64,000 nt of DNA from Andrena cerasifolii (lineage: Eukaryota > Arthropoda > Insecta > Hymenoptera > Andrenidae). Both the position numbers and the translations under genes were made by a program. Of the stretch, positions 26,307 through 38,411 are shown piece by piece (the first letter of the stretch is position 1; the number at the start of each line of letters is the position of its first letter). The notes under the pieces are model-generated. The model was not told the origin of the DNA, ran no database searches, and saw only the letters and a program-made list of their open reading frames with translations. Location of the stretch: positions 16,477,849-16,541,848 of the forward strand of contig NC_135125.1 of NCBI RefSeq assembly GCF_050908995.1. Reading direction: 5' to 3'.

Positions 26307-29300
26307 ATAAAAAGTTTTCCTAAATAATTCGACATACATCAATTCCACGATTCGATGCACCAAAAACAAGGGTAGGTTCCTCGATGGAATCATATTTGTC
26401 AGGCCCCGGTCGTCGCTAACAAACGTGCTCAAAAGGAAAAAGGAGCAATCGCGCAAACAATGCTTTCAGCGAGATCATAGAGGAATTAACGCGTCGAGGC
26501 ATCGCCGCCGACATCATTACCAATCAAAAGGGCAATTCGTTGTCCTGGTAACAGGTGCTGACAAACGACCAGCGTAACAAAAATACAAGGGTGGTTCAGT
26601 GCCCGCGCGCGAGAGAAAGGAGGCCCATTAGCGTTCGCGCGAAAGCGAAGTGGTCGTTCATTCATGAACTCGCCAGACATAGCGTTCAACTACCGACTAT
26701 CGTACTACTATTACTACCACCACCACCACCATCGCCGGGCTGCTACGACACGGCTATACGCCACCACCACACCACCCTCGGCGGGGGCGCGTCAGTGTGG
26801 GTTACGTGCTCCACCGCAAACCAGGCACCACCACCGCCGCGATACTGCACCCCCGTGGCACCTCCTCGCGCGCGTTCCTGGCGTTCTTACCGGAGGAGTT
26901 TCGAATACTCCTCTCGCCCGACCCCGACCCCGACCCCCTTCTCGATGTGCGTTCAACGCTGCCCACCTTGACACTGAAACCGCCCCCGCGGCTCCGACAA
27001 CCGCATAAATTAATCGCGCGGAAGTTCAGGGCGGCTCGACCCCACGGATCCCCCGAGGGGCGGACGCTGCAAGGGGGAGGTTGCGTTTGTGGGGCAGATT
27101 TTTGATCGCTGAGGACGCGAAATGGAGATGCAAGCCTGAGGAGGAGTCGAGTGGGAATTGTTAGGGAGAAACTTCGGGATTATTCTTGGGGGGTTGCAAG
27201 TGTTGAATGGGAATTAATACAGTTGCGATTGGCTGATCAGTATCGATCGTTGAGAGATCGTTTATGGATTTCAGACGTTCAGGGGAGAACCGATAGGGAA
27301 TTAGGATCTTTGTTTTTCGGAGGAAACATTTTTACATCGTGGTGTTGACCGTGGGCGATTCTTATGTCTCCATTGCTAAAGGTTTCCTGATCTTTAGAAA
27401 CTAATTGTAAGAACTGCTGCAAATCCTTGCAATATTTCAGTCGCTGATTTAATTAGGGGATACTGTTGTAAAAACGGTACTTAGAATGGAGCGTACAGAG
27501 AATGGAGCGATGTTCTGTTTGTTTCCTGCAACCAGTATATTTCACTCCCACGTAAAAATTGAAAAATTCCACCATTCTGTTGGAAAGTAATTTTGTTTCA
27601 AGGAAGACAGGGAATGCTGAACTCTGCGTTTAGTCGTACGAGGTATCCCGGAAACGGGAAATTTTGAAATATCTTTTTATGCCTGTACGCGACGGTTTAC
27701 GGTCATTTTATAGACGCCCCGACGCGAACAAAGTTGCAGCGGCTCGAAATAAAAACAACCCTCGTTCGTATCCGTTTCTTTTTTTGTTCCTTCCTTTTAC
27801 GAGGAATTCCGAAAACCATTCTTCCCCGCGAGGAACCACGGCAGAGGCAGGAATCTCTGAATTATTGATCCACCGTATCCGCCGAAGGAGATTGAGTAAA
27901 ATATTCCATAAAATGGAAATATATTCGTCTTTTAATCTTCCGCCACCGAAGAAAAATCATTATAACTTTACCATTGGGAATTGGTCGGATTCCATTGTTG
28001 CTCGTTAATTCAGCACCTTCGCTCGATTGAAATTCTATCACCGAATGATTACGAAGGAACGAATAATGCGTTATAACGGCACCAGGAGCTTAAATTATAT
28101 TTCTAATTGTAGCTCTGTCGCGAGCCTGTTCTTTGACAGCCGTTCCCCTCTAAAGTAGCCCACTCAAAACCCAAAAGCAAGATACAATCGCATTGGCTAC
28201 AGGCAATTTATGTACAAACGCAAAAGAGAAACTTTATGGGAACTTGGAAATTATCAACCCCCGACATATTATTTATATTTCTCAATAAAACAAAAAGTCT
28301 TTATCCTGACTTCCACCTAAAGGTAAGTAAAATAGGCTTGCAAAGTTCCATGCTTTATTTGCAAAAACACGTTGCACGAATACTTAAAATATATCTCTTA
28401 ACTAATACCTAGTAGCTTACTTTTTATTCTTTATTTATTTCATTGAAATCGATTTTTCTCCTCAATCACTCTCCTAGTTATCGGAAATTCTTGAAAATTC
28501 CCTTCCATCAGGTGAATGAAAAAGATACATCCAGCAGAAAGTTCGGCACGGCGAGATCCATTCGGTTGATTCCGAACATAAAAGAGCTGGCTCCCGAATG
28601 GAAGCTGATTCTTTTTCCCGATGTAAAGTATCAAACGATTACTACGTACTGAAAATTTTCACGCGAGAGGCAACCCCTTGAAAACTATTCGGCTGACCTA
28701 TTTCCTTCGTCCCGAACGACAGGCTCGAATCAAACTCTCCCCGAGCAAAACATGCTCGCGAATATAGAGATGCGAAAGAAGCTCGATGGTACGGTATCTC
28801 GAAGAATTTTATTATTACGAACAATCATAATAATACCGGTCGATTTAAACCCTTCAACGATACGTGCTAAATATTCGCGGAAAGCAATAACTGAATAAAG
28901 TTCGTCGAATGGGGAGGACATCGCACCGAAGCAGAGCTTGGGTTCTCAGCACCGACGCCTTGACCCTGAAGAGTCGCCGAACTTCATAACCGTCTAACAA
29001 CTTCGCGGGAACTTTTCCTGTCACGATAAAAAGATAGTGAGAATACAAATACACGGTGAACTCGATACATCGAGCACGCCTCGCGACTTTTAGCCAGTGT
29101 TTGTAAGTTCTAGAGAAGTTGGCAGAGCGATGGGAACTTGAAGCGAGATGAACTTAATGCTCGAAATTAATTCACTGGGAATAACACCAAGGAACTGTGG
29201 TGTAGATTTTAGGTAGGTACATGGTTATTGGATCCACGTGCCCCGTTTTCATCACAGTTGTGGCCTTACGTTTCGATGAATTTGACTCGAGATATTTTTT

Positions 29301-32199
29301 AAGCTAATATCGATACTATAGAAGAATAAGAAATTGTCGTAAATGTTACAGAAATATCTCGAAAGAAGAAGTAGGTACTATAGGAGCTTTGTAAAACTAT
29401 GAGAATATAACAGAAGCTACAGACAAAGCATGGAGAACTGCAATCACTGAGTCCCCATAGAAGCTTTTAGAACAGACAATTGGGATTCCATGAAAGAATA
29501 AAATTATTACGAGTCAGAGCACTGTGTTTTCACAGAGTTATTAATTCAGGAATCAAGAGGAATGGCTTCGAGTCGAGCAGGCCCGAACAAGATAACGGAA
29601 TAAAGAAAGAGACTTTGGAACATCGCTAAAAAGTATACAACAACCGCTATCAAAGCCCTACAACAAGTTGATGCAACCCGGTCCACAAACCATGCCCGCG
29701 ACTGATCTCTCAATGATCCAGCATTTATCATCGAAACATACCCCCTATCTCCCTCGCTCTGCACTCGGCCCATGGACTCGGTTCACTCGATCCAAGGGGA
29801 TGATCGCACTAGGTACTCAGGCGCCACCGAAATCCCCATCGAAATCGCTAACGAACTCCTCGTTAACCTCGAGCCGGCGCCGAGAAACACGTGGCTTCCT
29901 GCGTTCCCTTGCCGCGGCTCCTCGGCGGTCACGATTCACTTTGCACGGATTCAGAACTCGCAAGAAATTCGTTAAACGTCAACTCGAATGCGCCTCGGAA
30001 TCCCTCGGGACGTTTCACAGGGGATCTCGACCTGGAGCGGTGGCGGCGGCGACGAGAACGACGGAGAATGGTGCAGGTTTGTAGGTGAATGAATTAAAAA
30101 TCGTCTCACCCCCCGCAGCAGCCAGCCAGCCCTCGCAGCTACCGCTGGAGCTCCGACCGTAAACACACGTCGGTGGTTGATCGCGCACTGAACTTTCCGC
30201 CGCGGATCCGCCATCCGACTAGGATCCCACGTCGGCCCGACCCCCTCCCCGACGCGTGGCCACCATCCCGCGCCACCCCCCCCCCTTTTTAACCCTCCCT
30301 TGCCCGGCCGCCACTGGAAAACCGTCACCCAGCGTCAACCGTGCACCTACGCCGGCGACCCTCCCCCCTTTCGGGCCGACACCTAGCCCCGGCTCCACTA
30401 CTGGGGCGAACACGCCGAGAGAACGCGGGGGATGAAGTAGTTTCGTCTTATCTCGAGGGAGAACGAAGGGTGAAGGGTTAGGGGGCCGATCATTCGCGCC
30501 CCGGGGTCGTGCACCGTGAGAGGCGGCGAGGACGTTGCACTGGGACAATTGGTCTACTAGGTTTTCTTGTTTCCTCGCGGTGCTAGTGGGATATCGCGTC
30601 TCATGGCTCGCGGGCGATGATGATGGAGAGCACGCTGAGCGGGAGGAATGCTGGGGTGGTAATTGTGTGTAAGACGGGGAGGAAATGGAGTGTTTCAGCT
30701 TTGGGACTTGGGAGGGTTCCGGGGATGGGTGCGTCATGATTCTATCGCCAAGAGATTGAACTTTAGGGAAGCAAACAGGGCAACTGCACGGAGCGGCAAA
30801 ATTGGTGAAAAGAGACAATTAAAATCAATAAAAACCAATAATAAAAGGGAAAGGTTTTTTTAAAAAAGCTATGAAAAAGTAGGTATAAACTTATAAGTAA
30901 ATTGTTTTTCAATCATCTATCTAATTACTATTATACTAGGGAAAGGTGCGTACCTATATTAAATATCTTTACAAAAGGCTTTAGTTATTCAGCAAATAGA
31001 AAAAATTTCACTCACTACCAAAAGTTATATTTTAAAATAATTGTTTGTAAGTAAATATAAAGCTTGTGGCCCTGTGTTTTCGATACCGATTGACTGTATT
31101 TTGGAAGGGTTTACTGGGTCAGCTTTCTAATAAACGGCGACTAGAAGACTACGTTGTGATTGTATGGTGATTGGAAGAAAATTGGAAGGAATTCAAGTGA
31201 ATTATGGGGGGTTGAAGTTGATGCAGGCAAGTTAGATGGAATTCTAGAACGCTGATTAATAATTATATTACATTTGCCAGCATGTAATTAAAGGTGTTCA
31301 CTCCCGTTAATTTACCTCTCTGAAGAAAAAAAATACAGCTAGCAAAGAAAGTTTGAGAATAAGAGACATAGACAAGCTTTGGAAGCTATTCGCATGCAGC
31401 GGTGGTGAGAGGTTTGTTACAAGCGTAATGCTGTGCAGAGAGATGACCAACAGGGTTATGAGAAATACGTGTTGATACGCTGGAACTAATTATCTCGCAT
31501 TCTGACGCCGTGGATGATTTTAACACGACCACGTAAGAGGCTGGCGCGCAGGGGGAGGTTAACCATCACGGCTAACCACGAGATCACCGCGAACCTCGAA
31601 GCCTCCGAAGCACTCCGTGCAGGTTTAGCCGCGTACTGCTCTTACTGAATTTAGAGCGATTAATAGCCTGGTACGCGGATAAACTCTGCGAATAAATGAT
31701 GAGCGCGAGTGTTTGTTTGCGCTCGGAGGCTGATCGATCGAAATAAATGGTGGTAATGCACTCTCGGCGAAATCGGCGATAAAGAAACTAATCCTCAAAT
31801 AAACGACTTTGATCGCGAGTATATTGCGTCGAATGAAATTTTTTCGTTCGACGAATTTTGCAACGAGCCCCCTGTGAAATTCGAAATTGGGTCGCTTAAA
31901 AGATGAATCGGCAAGTAAAAGCGTCGAGAGGGTTTCGAGGATTATTTAGTTATATTTTGAAGTAACGTGTTATATTTTAATGTTGCGCAAAGGTAAAGGA
32001 AATTTTTACCTGGCAGTTTGTACTTTGATAGAAGTCCCACTGTATCTTTATCACCATAAATCAACTTGGGATCATTAAAATTGAAATACTCTCGGAACTA
32101 TATAGCATCAAAGCAAAGTGGATCGTTGAATGAATTCATCCCCTTCCCATAGAATGAAAAATAAAAGCTGACTTTGCAACGTAGGTACTTAATTAAGTA
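26307..32199. other. Gene-free stretch with two GC-rich patches
   Basis: No supported gene. GC-rich, CpG-rich patches lie at about 26,580-27,110 and 29,850-30,660. In the second, a 199-codon minus-strand frame (30,219-30,818) is proline/serine/glycine-rich and overlaps other frames; it has no family resemblance. These patches could be promoters or 5' untranslated exons of genes whose coding exons are not recognisable here. AT-rich DNA follows from 30,830. Confidence 0.45.
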
Positions 32200-32346
32200 T
32201 CTTATACTATAAAGCAGAAAGTGTTTGTCTGTCGCCTAAAAACTTTCAGATAAATATGACTATTTTCACCAAAAAAAATAAACAAAATTTTTTTCTTTTA
32301 TAAAATCAGAATCTAAATTTCGGACGAAGCCGAGTAGTGAAGCTAG
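32200..32346 (+). mobile_element. Miniature Helitron-like element
   Basis: The 147-bp segment begins TCTTATACTATAAAGCAG and ends in CTAG (32343-32346), preceded by a small hairpin around CGGACGAAGCCG. The flanking bases are A on the left and T on the right, fitting insertion between A and T. TC at the 5' end, a 3' hairpin followed by CTRR, and A/T flanks without target duplication are the known Helitron hallmarks. It is far too short to encode the Rep/helicase protein. Confidence 0.65.
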
Positions 32347-33290
32347 TAATGTTATAGGTAGTTGAGTGTACACAGACTTGAGCGTCCGGAGACTTTTTTC
32401 CAGTTGGTGGGGGGAGGGGGGGGGGCAACTTTGGGATGATGGTAAAGAGAAATATACCCCTCTTGCTTTTTTTTAACCCATTTTATAGTGCCAATTTACT
32501 TACAAATTTAAAACTGAAATTTAAAAGTATTCCCTTTTTTAGTATAAACTCAATAAGGATCAGTTTTGAAAAATGAGCGATTTTTTCTCAAAAGCCACCC
32601 ATAAGTGTACATCGTTCTTAACGTGTATGCTAATATTTACAATATTCTTGATGACCCTCCACTTACCAATATTTGTCCTAGTAGTTCTACTACTTTCTCT
32701 ACAAGCTCGATGTAATCTAATCACCGTTACAATCGCCGAATGTAAAAGGCTTTTGCTAATTAAAACGCGATTTACGTTTTCTTATTTCGATTATTGATTA
32801 TTGATAATTTATTATAACGATCAACAATGCAATATAGCTGATAAAACAGCGTGCGAGCGCTGAGATTGACAATGGAGCGAAATAAATTGCTCGCGCGAAG
32901 TTGTACATGCGGGAATGTTTAAACAGTATTATCATTTAAAATAGAGAGGGCAGAAAATTATATTTACGTTCGACGTGGTTCAGGAGACGGAAGCTGGAAA
33001 TCTGAAAAAGCGAGGGAAGGTGATTTTATTAAAGGAAAAGTGCTTTCGAAGTTTGAAGATAGACGCTTAATCAATTACAGGATTACATGTTCGAATCACA
33101 GGAATCTACATTACCATCTATCGTATACAGAACCGTCAATGCTTTATTTATTGTGTCTGTCTATGATTCTAATTAATTACAATATCCTTCATAGAAAATT
33201 TTCGAAAATTTACCTGTGGAAGAAATCTAATGGTGATGATCGGCGTACTCTCACAAGGAACTCCTCACAATGAGTCGCTCGGATTAATTA
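32347..33290. other. Gene-free AT-rich stretch
   Basis: No supported gene. A G-tract sits at 32,407-32,424. A 74-codon frame at 32,573-32,797 is hydrophobic but resembles no known protein. Confidence 0.5.
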
Positions 33291-33294
33291 CTAA

Positions 33295-33408
33295 CCTTTA
33301 GAGGGCTGGGATTTTTTCATTGAAATTGCAAATTTTATTCACTTATTTACGGCAAAGTATCGAAATTCTTAGGTAGCCACTATAGTGGCCAGCCCGGCCC
33401 TCCAAAGG
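33295..33408. mobile_element. Short TTAA MITE with CCTTTAGAGGGC ends, copy 1
   Basis: The left end CCTTTAGAGGGCTGGG and right end CCCGGCCCTCCAAAGG are inverted repeats. CTAA (33291-33294, a changed TTAA) and TTAA (33409-33412) flank the element. A second copy lies at 46,743-46,874. Both contain CAAAGTATCGAAATTCTTA and the palindrome GGCCACTATAGTGGCC or a close variant. TTAA flanks plus CC-starting ends fit a piggyBac-derived MITE. Confidence 0.7.
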
Positions 33409-33412
33409 TTAA

Positions 33413-34650
33413 GGGACTACTATTTTTTACTGTCACAGTGAAATTATACAGATAACTAATGGAAAAACGACCGCGACAATGGACACTGCGAACTTTCGAA
33501 CGAGTCAATGAGTCAGTTTGCCAAGCACTACGCGCGTCAATAGAACAACACATCGGAAGTGTATTTTGAGGCAACTTTATTACGCATTCCATGAATTCGG
33601 TTTTCAAACTTTGTTCTAGTAATTCTGTTTTATTGTAATGTCCTTAAAAATTCAAATACTAATTTATGTATAATGTGCAACGTCGAAGAGTTGATCAATA
33701 TATTAAACATCATGAAATAAGAAAAGGCGCCAAATTATCGTTCGCTAAATGAACGCTGCATTGACTAGCGTGGTAACCTAGATAACCGGAAGTGACACTG
33801 GTAAAGAATCTCAATGCGGTTGAATGACCATTAGGCAAAGAAATGTCAATTATAAATTTAAAAATTATTATACGCTTATAAATGGAGTGTAGTTGCACTT
33901 TTAATATCCTGTATTATTAGTTACTTGTATTAAGCAAACATTAATAAGTACAATTCTTATTAAAAGTATGCGGTCTGGGTTAGGTATTAGCCATTGATTC
34001 AACAATTCGGTGTTTCACTGGTTGGTTTACCCTAATGGAGAGGCATTTAACGACGATTAGTATCTGTCAGTGTCTATATTTGTATATTTTGTTCATAACA
34101 TATATCTCATCATTGCAGTGAGGTTTATAAAAATGTTAAATAGCATATAAATATATTATCCCTACGTATTTACAGAGTATTCGTTATAAATAGCATGATA
34201 TACAATCCTAATTATGAATTATTAGGACTATAAAAGAATAAATAATCTCATATTAGCAGGGACGATTATTAAAATAATTAATCGAATGAATGGACCCTTC
34301 GTTTTAGAAATGCCTTCGGCAGTATATTATATGTCCGCTACGTTTGATCTGTGTCGTGTAAATTGTTAAAAAAGGTTCATATTACAGGTACTTTGTATAA
34401 TTCAACTATTTAGTGTGACGTACCCTTTCTTTTTATAGATTATTCATATTCTTAAAGCTACTATGCTGCGCTTGGGAAAAAATTTCATGTACCTAAGATG
34501 AAATGTTTTTAATTAGACTAGTTTTGTGCGATTAATAGTGTTTGGAGTTGCAACGCCCTTTTTGTTCGGTCGTATCCTAGGGCATGAAATTAACATGATT
34601 TTCCCGCAATTCCTCGCCTTTGATATTCCTGCTAATTATCGTACTGTTGT
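33413..34650. other. AT-rich stretch downstream of the SLC12A8-type gene
   Basis: No gene seen. The right part is likely 3' untranslated sequence of the minus-strand transporter gene ending at 34,651. A 14-base perfect match to the telomere repeat, GGTCTGGGTTAGGT, lies at 33,972-33,985. Confidence 0.5.
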
Positions 34651-37335
34651 TTAATCGACATTCACATATTGCCCCGTGACTGTAGCTGTCTGATGATATC
34701 TTCGTCTGCCAGCGAAATCTTCATTTTCCTCGTTCAATTGGGTAGAACATGTTTCCACACCTGGGTGCACAGGTGTAACAACAATCTGCTCATAGTCGTA
34801 AACCTTTCTTCTGTAATTAAGGGCAGAGATATTGAGCTTTTCTTAAAATATCTCCCATCTAATTAATAACGCTGGTAATAATCACCCCATAAGCCTTAGT
34901 AACGACATCCTCGTCCACTTGAAAAATTTGAATTCCGATGAAACACCTGGTTTCACAGCGGGATTAGCGTGACCTACGTAACTCCAAACCAGAAAAACTA
35001 CGACAATGTTGGCGATAGCGTAACCCCAGTGAACAAGAAACATGATAAGCACTTTTACCAGGCACTGTCAAATAAATACTCGCTATTATGTTGGTGAAAT
35101 TCGCACGTCAGATGCGCGAGAAAGAATACTTACTCCTAACAATGAAAACCATCTATTACACAAAGGGCTGTACCAATTTCCTAGCTTACTGTGAATATGA
35201 ACTTTTCGCTCGGAATTATCCACAGCGCTACCATTTTCATCGACGCTCGGCGAAGAATCTATGTAGACGTTATTCTCCGAAAGACTAGAATTTCTCTGTA
35301 AACAATCGAACGTACGTTTCCGTTTTACCGTGGCACGGTAAGCAGCTAAATATTTGCAAACACTTACAACAAGATTCTTATGCCTTATTCTTTCTGGGAA
35401 CAAATTATCCAAATCGTTGTCAATCTCCGTTATTGAATTGTTTCGACTAACGTATCCATAATTACGATCGAATGTCGGGGACTGTGTTCGAAATCTTTGC
35501 TCCCGGATCAGCTGTATATCGAACGTTTGCGCGAGAGCGAAATATGCGTAATCCAAGCATGCGTATGTCAGGAGAAATGGCATTGTGACAATTGGCGCGA
35601 GTGTGTTGATCTGGCCGGTAATGATGAAGGTCAGTGTAACAACAGCGACCACTAACATCGCGTACACGGGCACTTTGTTCGGTCCTTTCTGAAAAGTTTT
35701 TATAACTTCGTTACCAAAGCAGTAGTTAAATATTTCAATAATAGACTAAATAATTAAAGTGTGCTCACTCCTCTTTGTAAACAGCTCATTCCTGGTATAA
35801 CATTCTGACCAGCGATAGACTGAAGAACACGGGGCGTGCCGTACATAGCACCTAAACAACTGCTAAACGACGATACGTAAAGACCTGCCAAGAGCAATAC
35901 TGAAATTGCTGATACCGTGGACGCTATCATGAAATTCGTCAGAAGTGTATTGCGAGTACAAGTTGCCGCCAGGAACATTGTGAAACATAGGTACAAAAGG
36001 GTTCTGGAATTGGATTATAAATTTAAGATTACTCTTCCGACGCTACGTGCGGTACGAACATTTTGAAATTATGATTTCTACCCGGTCCCTACTGCTGCCA
36101 GTGTGCCGTTAGGGATATCAGTGGATGGATGCTTCAAATCTCCGCTCATATTAATACCAGCTAGAACGCCGGTTACTGTGGGAAAGAAGACACCAAACAC
36201 TGTGAACCAGCTGTATCCATTCTGATAGTCAGGGAAAGTGTTGTTCCATAAGTTTCCTGATAACCAGCCCTCGAAGCCAGCCTCTATAATATCCACAGCA
36301 TCGCGTAGTCAGCCAGTTAATAGTATACATATCATATCTCACCTTACCAATGTTTACGTGAGTGAAACTTCCAACCATAAAGTCTACGCCGGCGAGAAGT
36401 AAAATTAGCAGAAGAATAAATTGAAGCTTTATAACCCATTTGACACCAGCGATATTGATAACAGACAACAAGATAACAGCTGCACAAGCGAAACCGCGCT
36501 CTGCCCAAGCAGATTCTAAGCCTACCAGACCAGCCATGGATTCTCCGAACCCTAGAACGTTGAGCGCGCAACCCACCGCCTAGAAGAAAGTTTTAAAGTA
36601 GGATTACTTTAAAACGGAGGATTCCGAGTAGTGTTATTATTACACTACGAACTGTCTCACCTGCCCGAAACAATATAGCAATCCGATAGATCCACCAAAT
36701 CTTGATCCCAACACATGCGATAGTAGAAAATAAACTCCTCCGCTTTCGACTCTACATCGTTCGCATATTCCAACAGCAGACAACACCGATACCAATGCAA
36801 TGCATACTAAAATTTCGAATAAATAATAATTAAGGGACACGTCCACATTCTAGGGCCTCTAAACTCAATTATTATTATTAGCATTACCTGTAGACAAAAT
36901 TATTAGCACAGCATTAAGAACGCCAGCTTGACCTACTATCCACCCTGATCTTAAAAACACAATAACTCCAAAGATATTAATAAGACAAGATGTAAATACA
37001 CCGTCCCAGGTACCAAATAATACGGGTTGCGAAATGAAAAAGTTTGATTTCCACCACGGATCGGAACTCTAAAAAGTATGGATATTCAGGAAAAATTGCA
37101 CGCGTTACTTCTTTAAATATTCACTTACATATTCTTGAGCGAACAGTTCATTAGCTCCGGTTTGATACATTTCAGGCCCGAGTTCTTCGTACTCTCCATT
37201 GTCCCTGCGTGTTTCGTTAGTTCTTTGCGTTTCTGTATCGTGTAAACCGTATCTGGACCAATCGATATCTTTGTTGCTCGTAATGTTCCCGTTTGGTAAC
37301 TGCTCGATTTCGCTCGACTCCATCCTTTCCTTCAT
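34651..37335 (-). CDS. SLC12A8: SLC12A8-type cation-chloride cotransporter family protein
   Basis: Nine coding exons on the minus strand: 37335-37129, 37068-36888, 36806-36661, 36579-36348, 36283-36082, 36003-35769, 35688-35134, 35064-34886 and 34810-34651. All introns are 60-81 bp with GT-AG ends and matching phases, giving 698 residues (human SLC12A8 is about 714). Exon 2 carries PVLFGTWDGVFTSCLINIFG (about 85-104), which starts the membrane domain; exon 3 has GGVYFLLSHVLGSRFGGSIG and exons 4-6 further membrane segments including VVCYINIAGVKW-like and YVSSFSSCLGAMYGTPRVLQ stretches. A long polar loop (about 450-575) precedes CNRWFSLLG and a last membrane segment, and the tail has NEENEDFAGRRRYH, as in vertebrate SLC12A8. 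The family is SLC12; a mammalian role in nicotinamide mononucleotide uptake has been proposed and disputed, so the substrate here is unknown. It looks intact. It lies head-to-tail with SMNDC1. Confidence 0.93.
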
Positions 37336-38411
37336 ATTAATGCGGTATTTTGTACGAGTGACTACTTTATATCAGTCTTCTCAGTTTCAGTTCCGGCTTT
37401 GTGAAAATAATGAATAATAAATTTGTACAGAGGTAAAAAAGTTTCCTCCACAGATCTTCATGGCTGCATTAGTTGTCAAAAATGTCAAGCAGCACTTTCG
37501 AAGCGAAATTTGATAGCTGCCCACGTGACTGGCGAAATAACAGTTTAGCTATTTTATTAGGTAGCAAGGTAAGAAATGTCAAATATACTTAATGCTTGTT
37601 AATTTTTAGTAGGTTAGGTTAGAATAGGACTGCTGCGTTTAAACGAAGCGATAGTGGTCATAGGCCTTCACAATGATATTGCGAAGTAGTAAATTCATTT
37701 TCTGCTCGGTTTATCAATCTCTTATATCACCCTTATCACCTCAAATGTATCACCTACTGGTGACGTGTTGTTCCACGATAGAACCACCATTTTTTATCTT
37801 ACGGTATTAGCTATAAGCGATGTAGGAGTCGATTGCTTCATCTCTGCAATGCCTCGCGAAGTCTCTTTAACATGGAAATTTTACCAATCCTACTTGCCCC
37901 GGAATAGAACGTGTATTTATTAACGTAACAATGGAATTATAAAAAGAATTTAATATTACATAAACAGACATTTACACAGACACATCGAATTTAGAAAGCA
38001 GGATCTTTCCTGGTGCTCCATTAGAGTACTTGATCAATTGAAACGTGCGAGCATGGCTTGGATTTAAAATATACATTTATTCATATCAATTATAGATTAT
38101 AAACAAATCATACGCACATAAATGTGTTAATCTAGAAATACATTCATCCGTGACACTCGTCCATCTCGCGAAGGTAGAAAATCCAGATGAGTTCAGGATT
38201 TATCGAGGTCATTGTTCGTTCGTAACATATCGCCTGTGCGCAATCCGAGAATACCGCTAAACACTCTTCATTCATGTACCCTCATCGACACATTCTCGCC
38301 ACACGAAACATACGTTTTTTTCGCTTCTTATGAGAATCGACTTCAGTGTAATATAACAATAATTGATAGTTCTATCTCACGAAATATTAATTTGTGTATT
38401 TACAATAGTAT
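37336..38411. other. Intergenic region between SLC12A8-type gene and SMNDC1
   Basis: No further gene. The left part is the 5' flank of the transporter gene (minus strand) and the right part is probably the 3' untranslated region of SMNDC1. A short AGGTTAGGTTAG stretch at 37,611-37,622 holds two units of the canonical insect TTAGG repeat. Confidence 0.6.
38076..38081 (-). terminator. Candidate poly(A) signal of SMNDC1
   Basis: AATAAA on the minus strand, about 330 bases after the SMNDC1 stop codon. Position fits a 3' end; other AT-rich sites nearby could serve instead. Confidence 0.4.

Noticed and set aside
26555..27008. Overlapping frames of 114 and 138 codons with His/Tyr runs
   Set aside because: Runs come from trinucleotide repeats in a GC-rich patch; frames conflict and no family resemblance is seen.
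30219..30818. 199-codon minus-strand frame
   Set aside because: Low-complexity Pro/Ser/Gly-rich translation in a CpG-rich patch, overlapping other frames, with no domain.
34882..34884. In-frame TGA as the end of the SLC12A8-type protein
   Set aside because: A phase-2 donor at 34,885 and acceptor before 34,810 lead into an exon whose translation matches the conserved family C-terminus (ENEDF followed by RRRYH).
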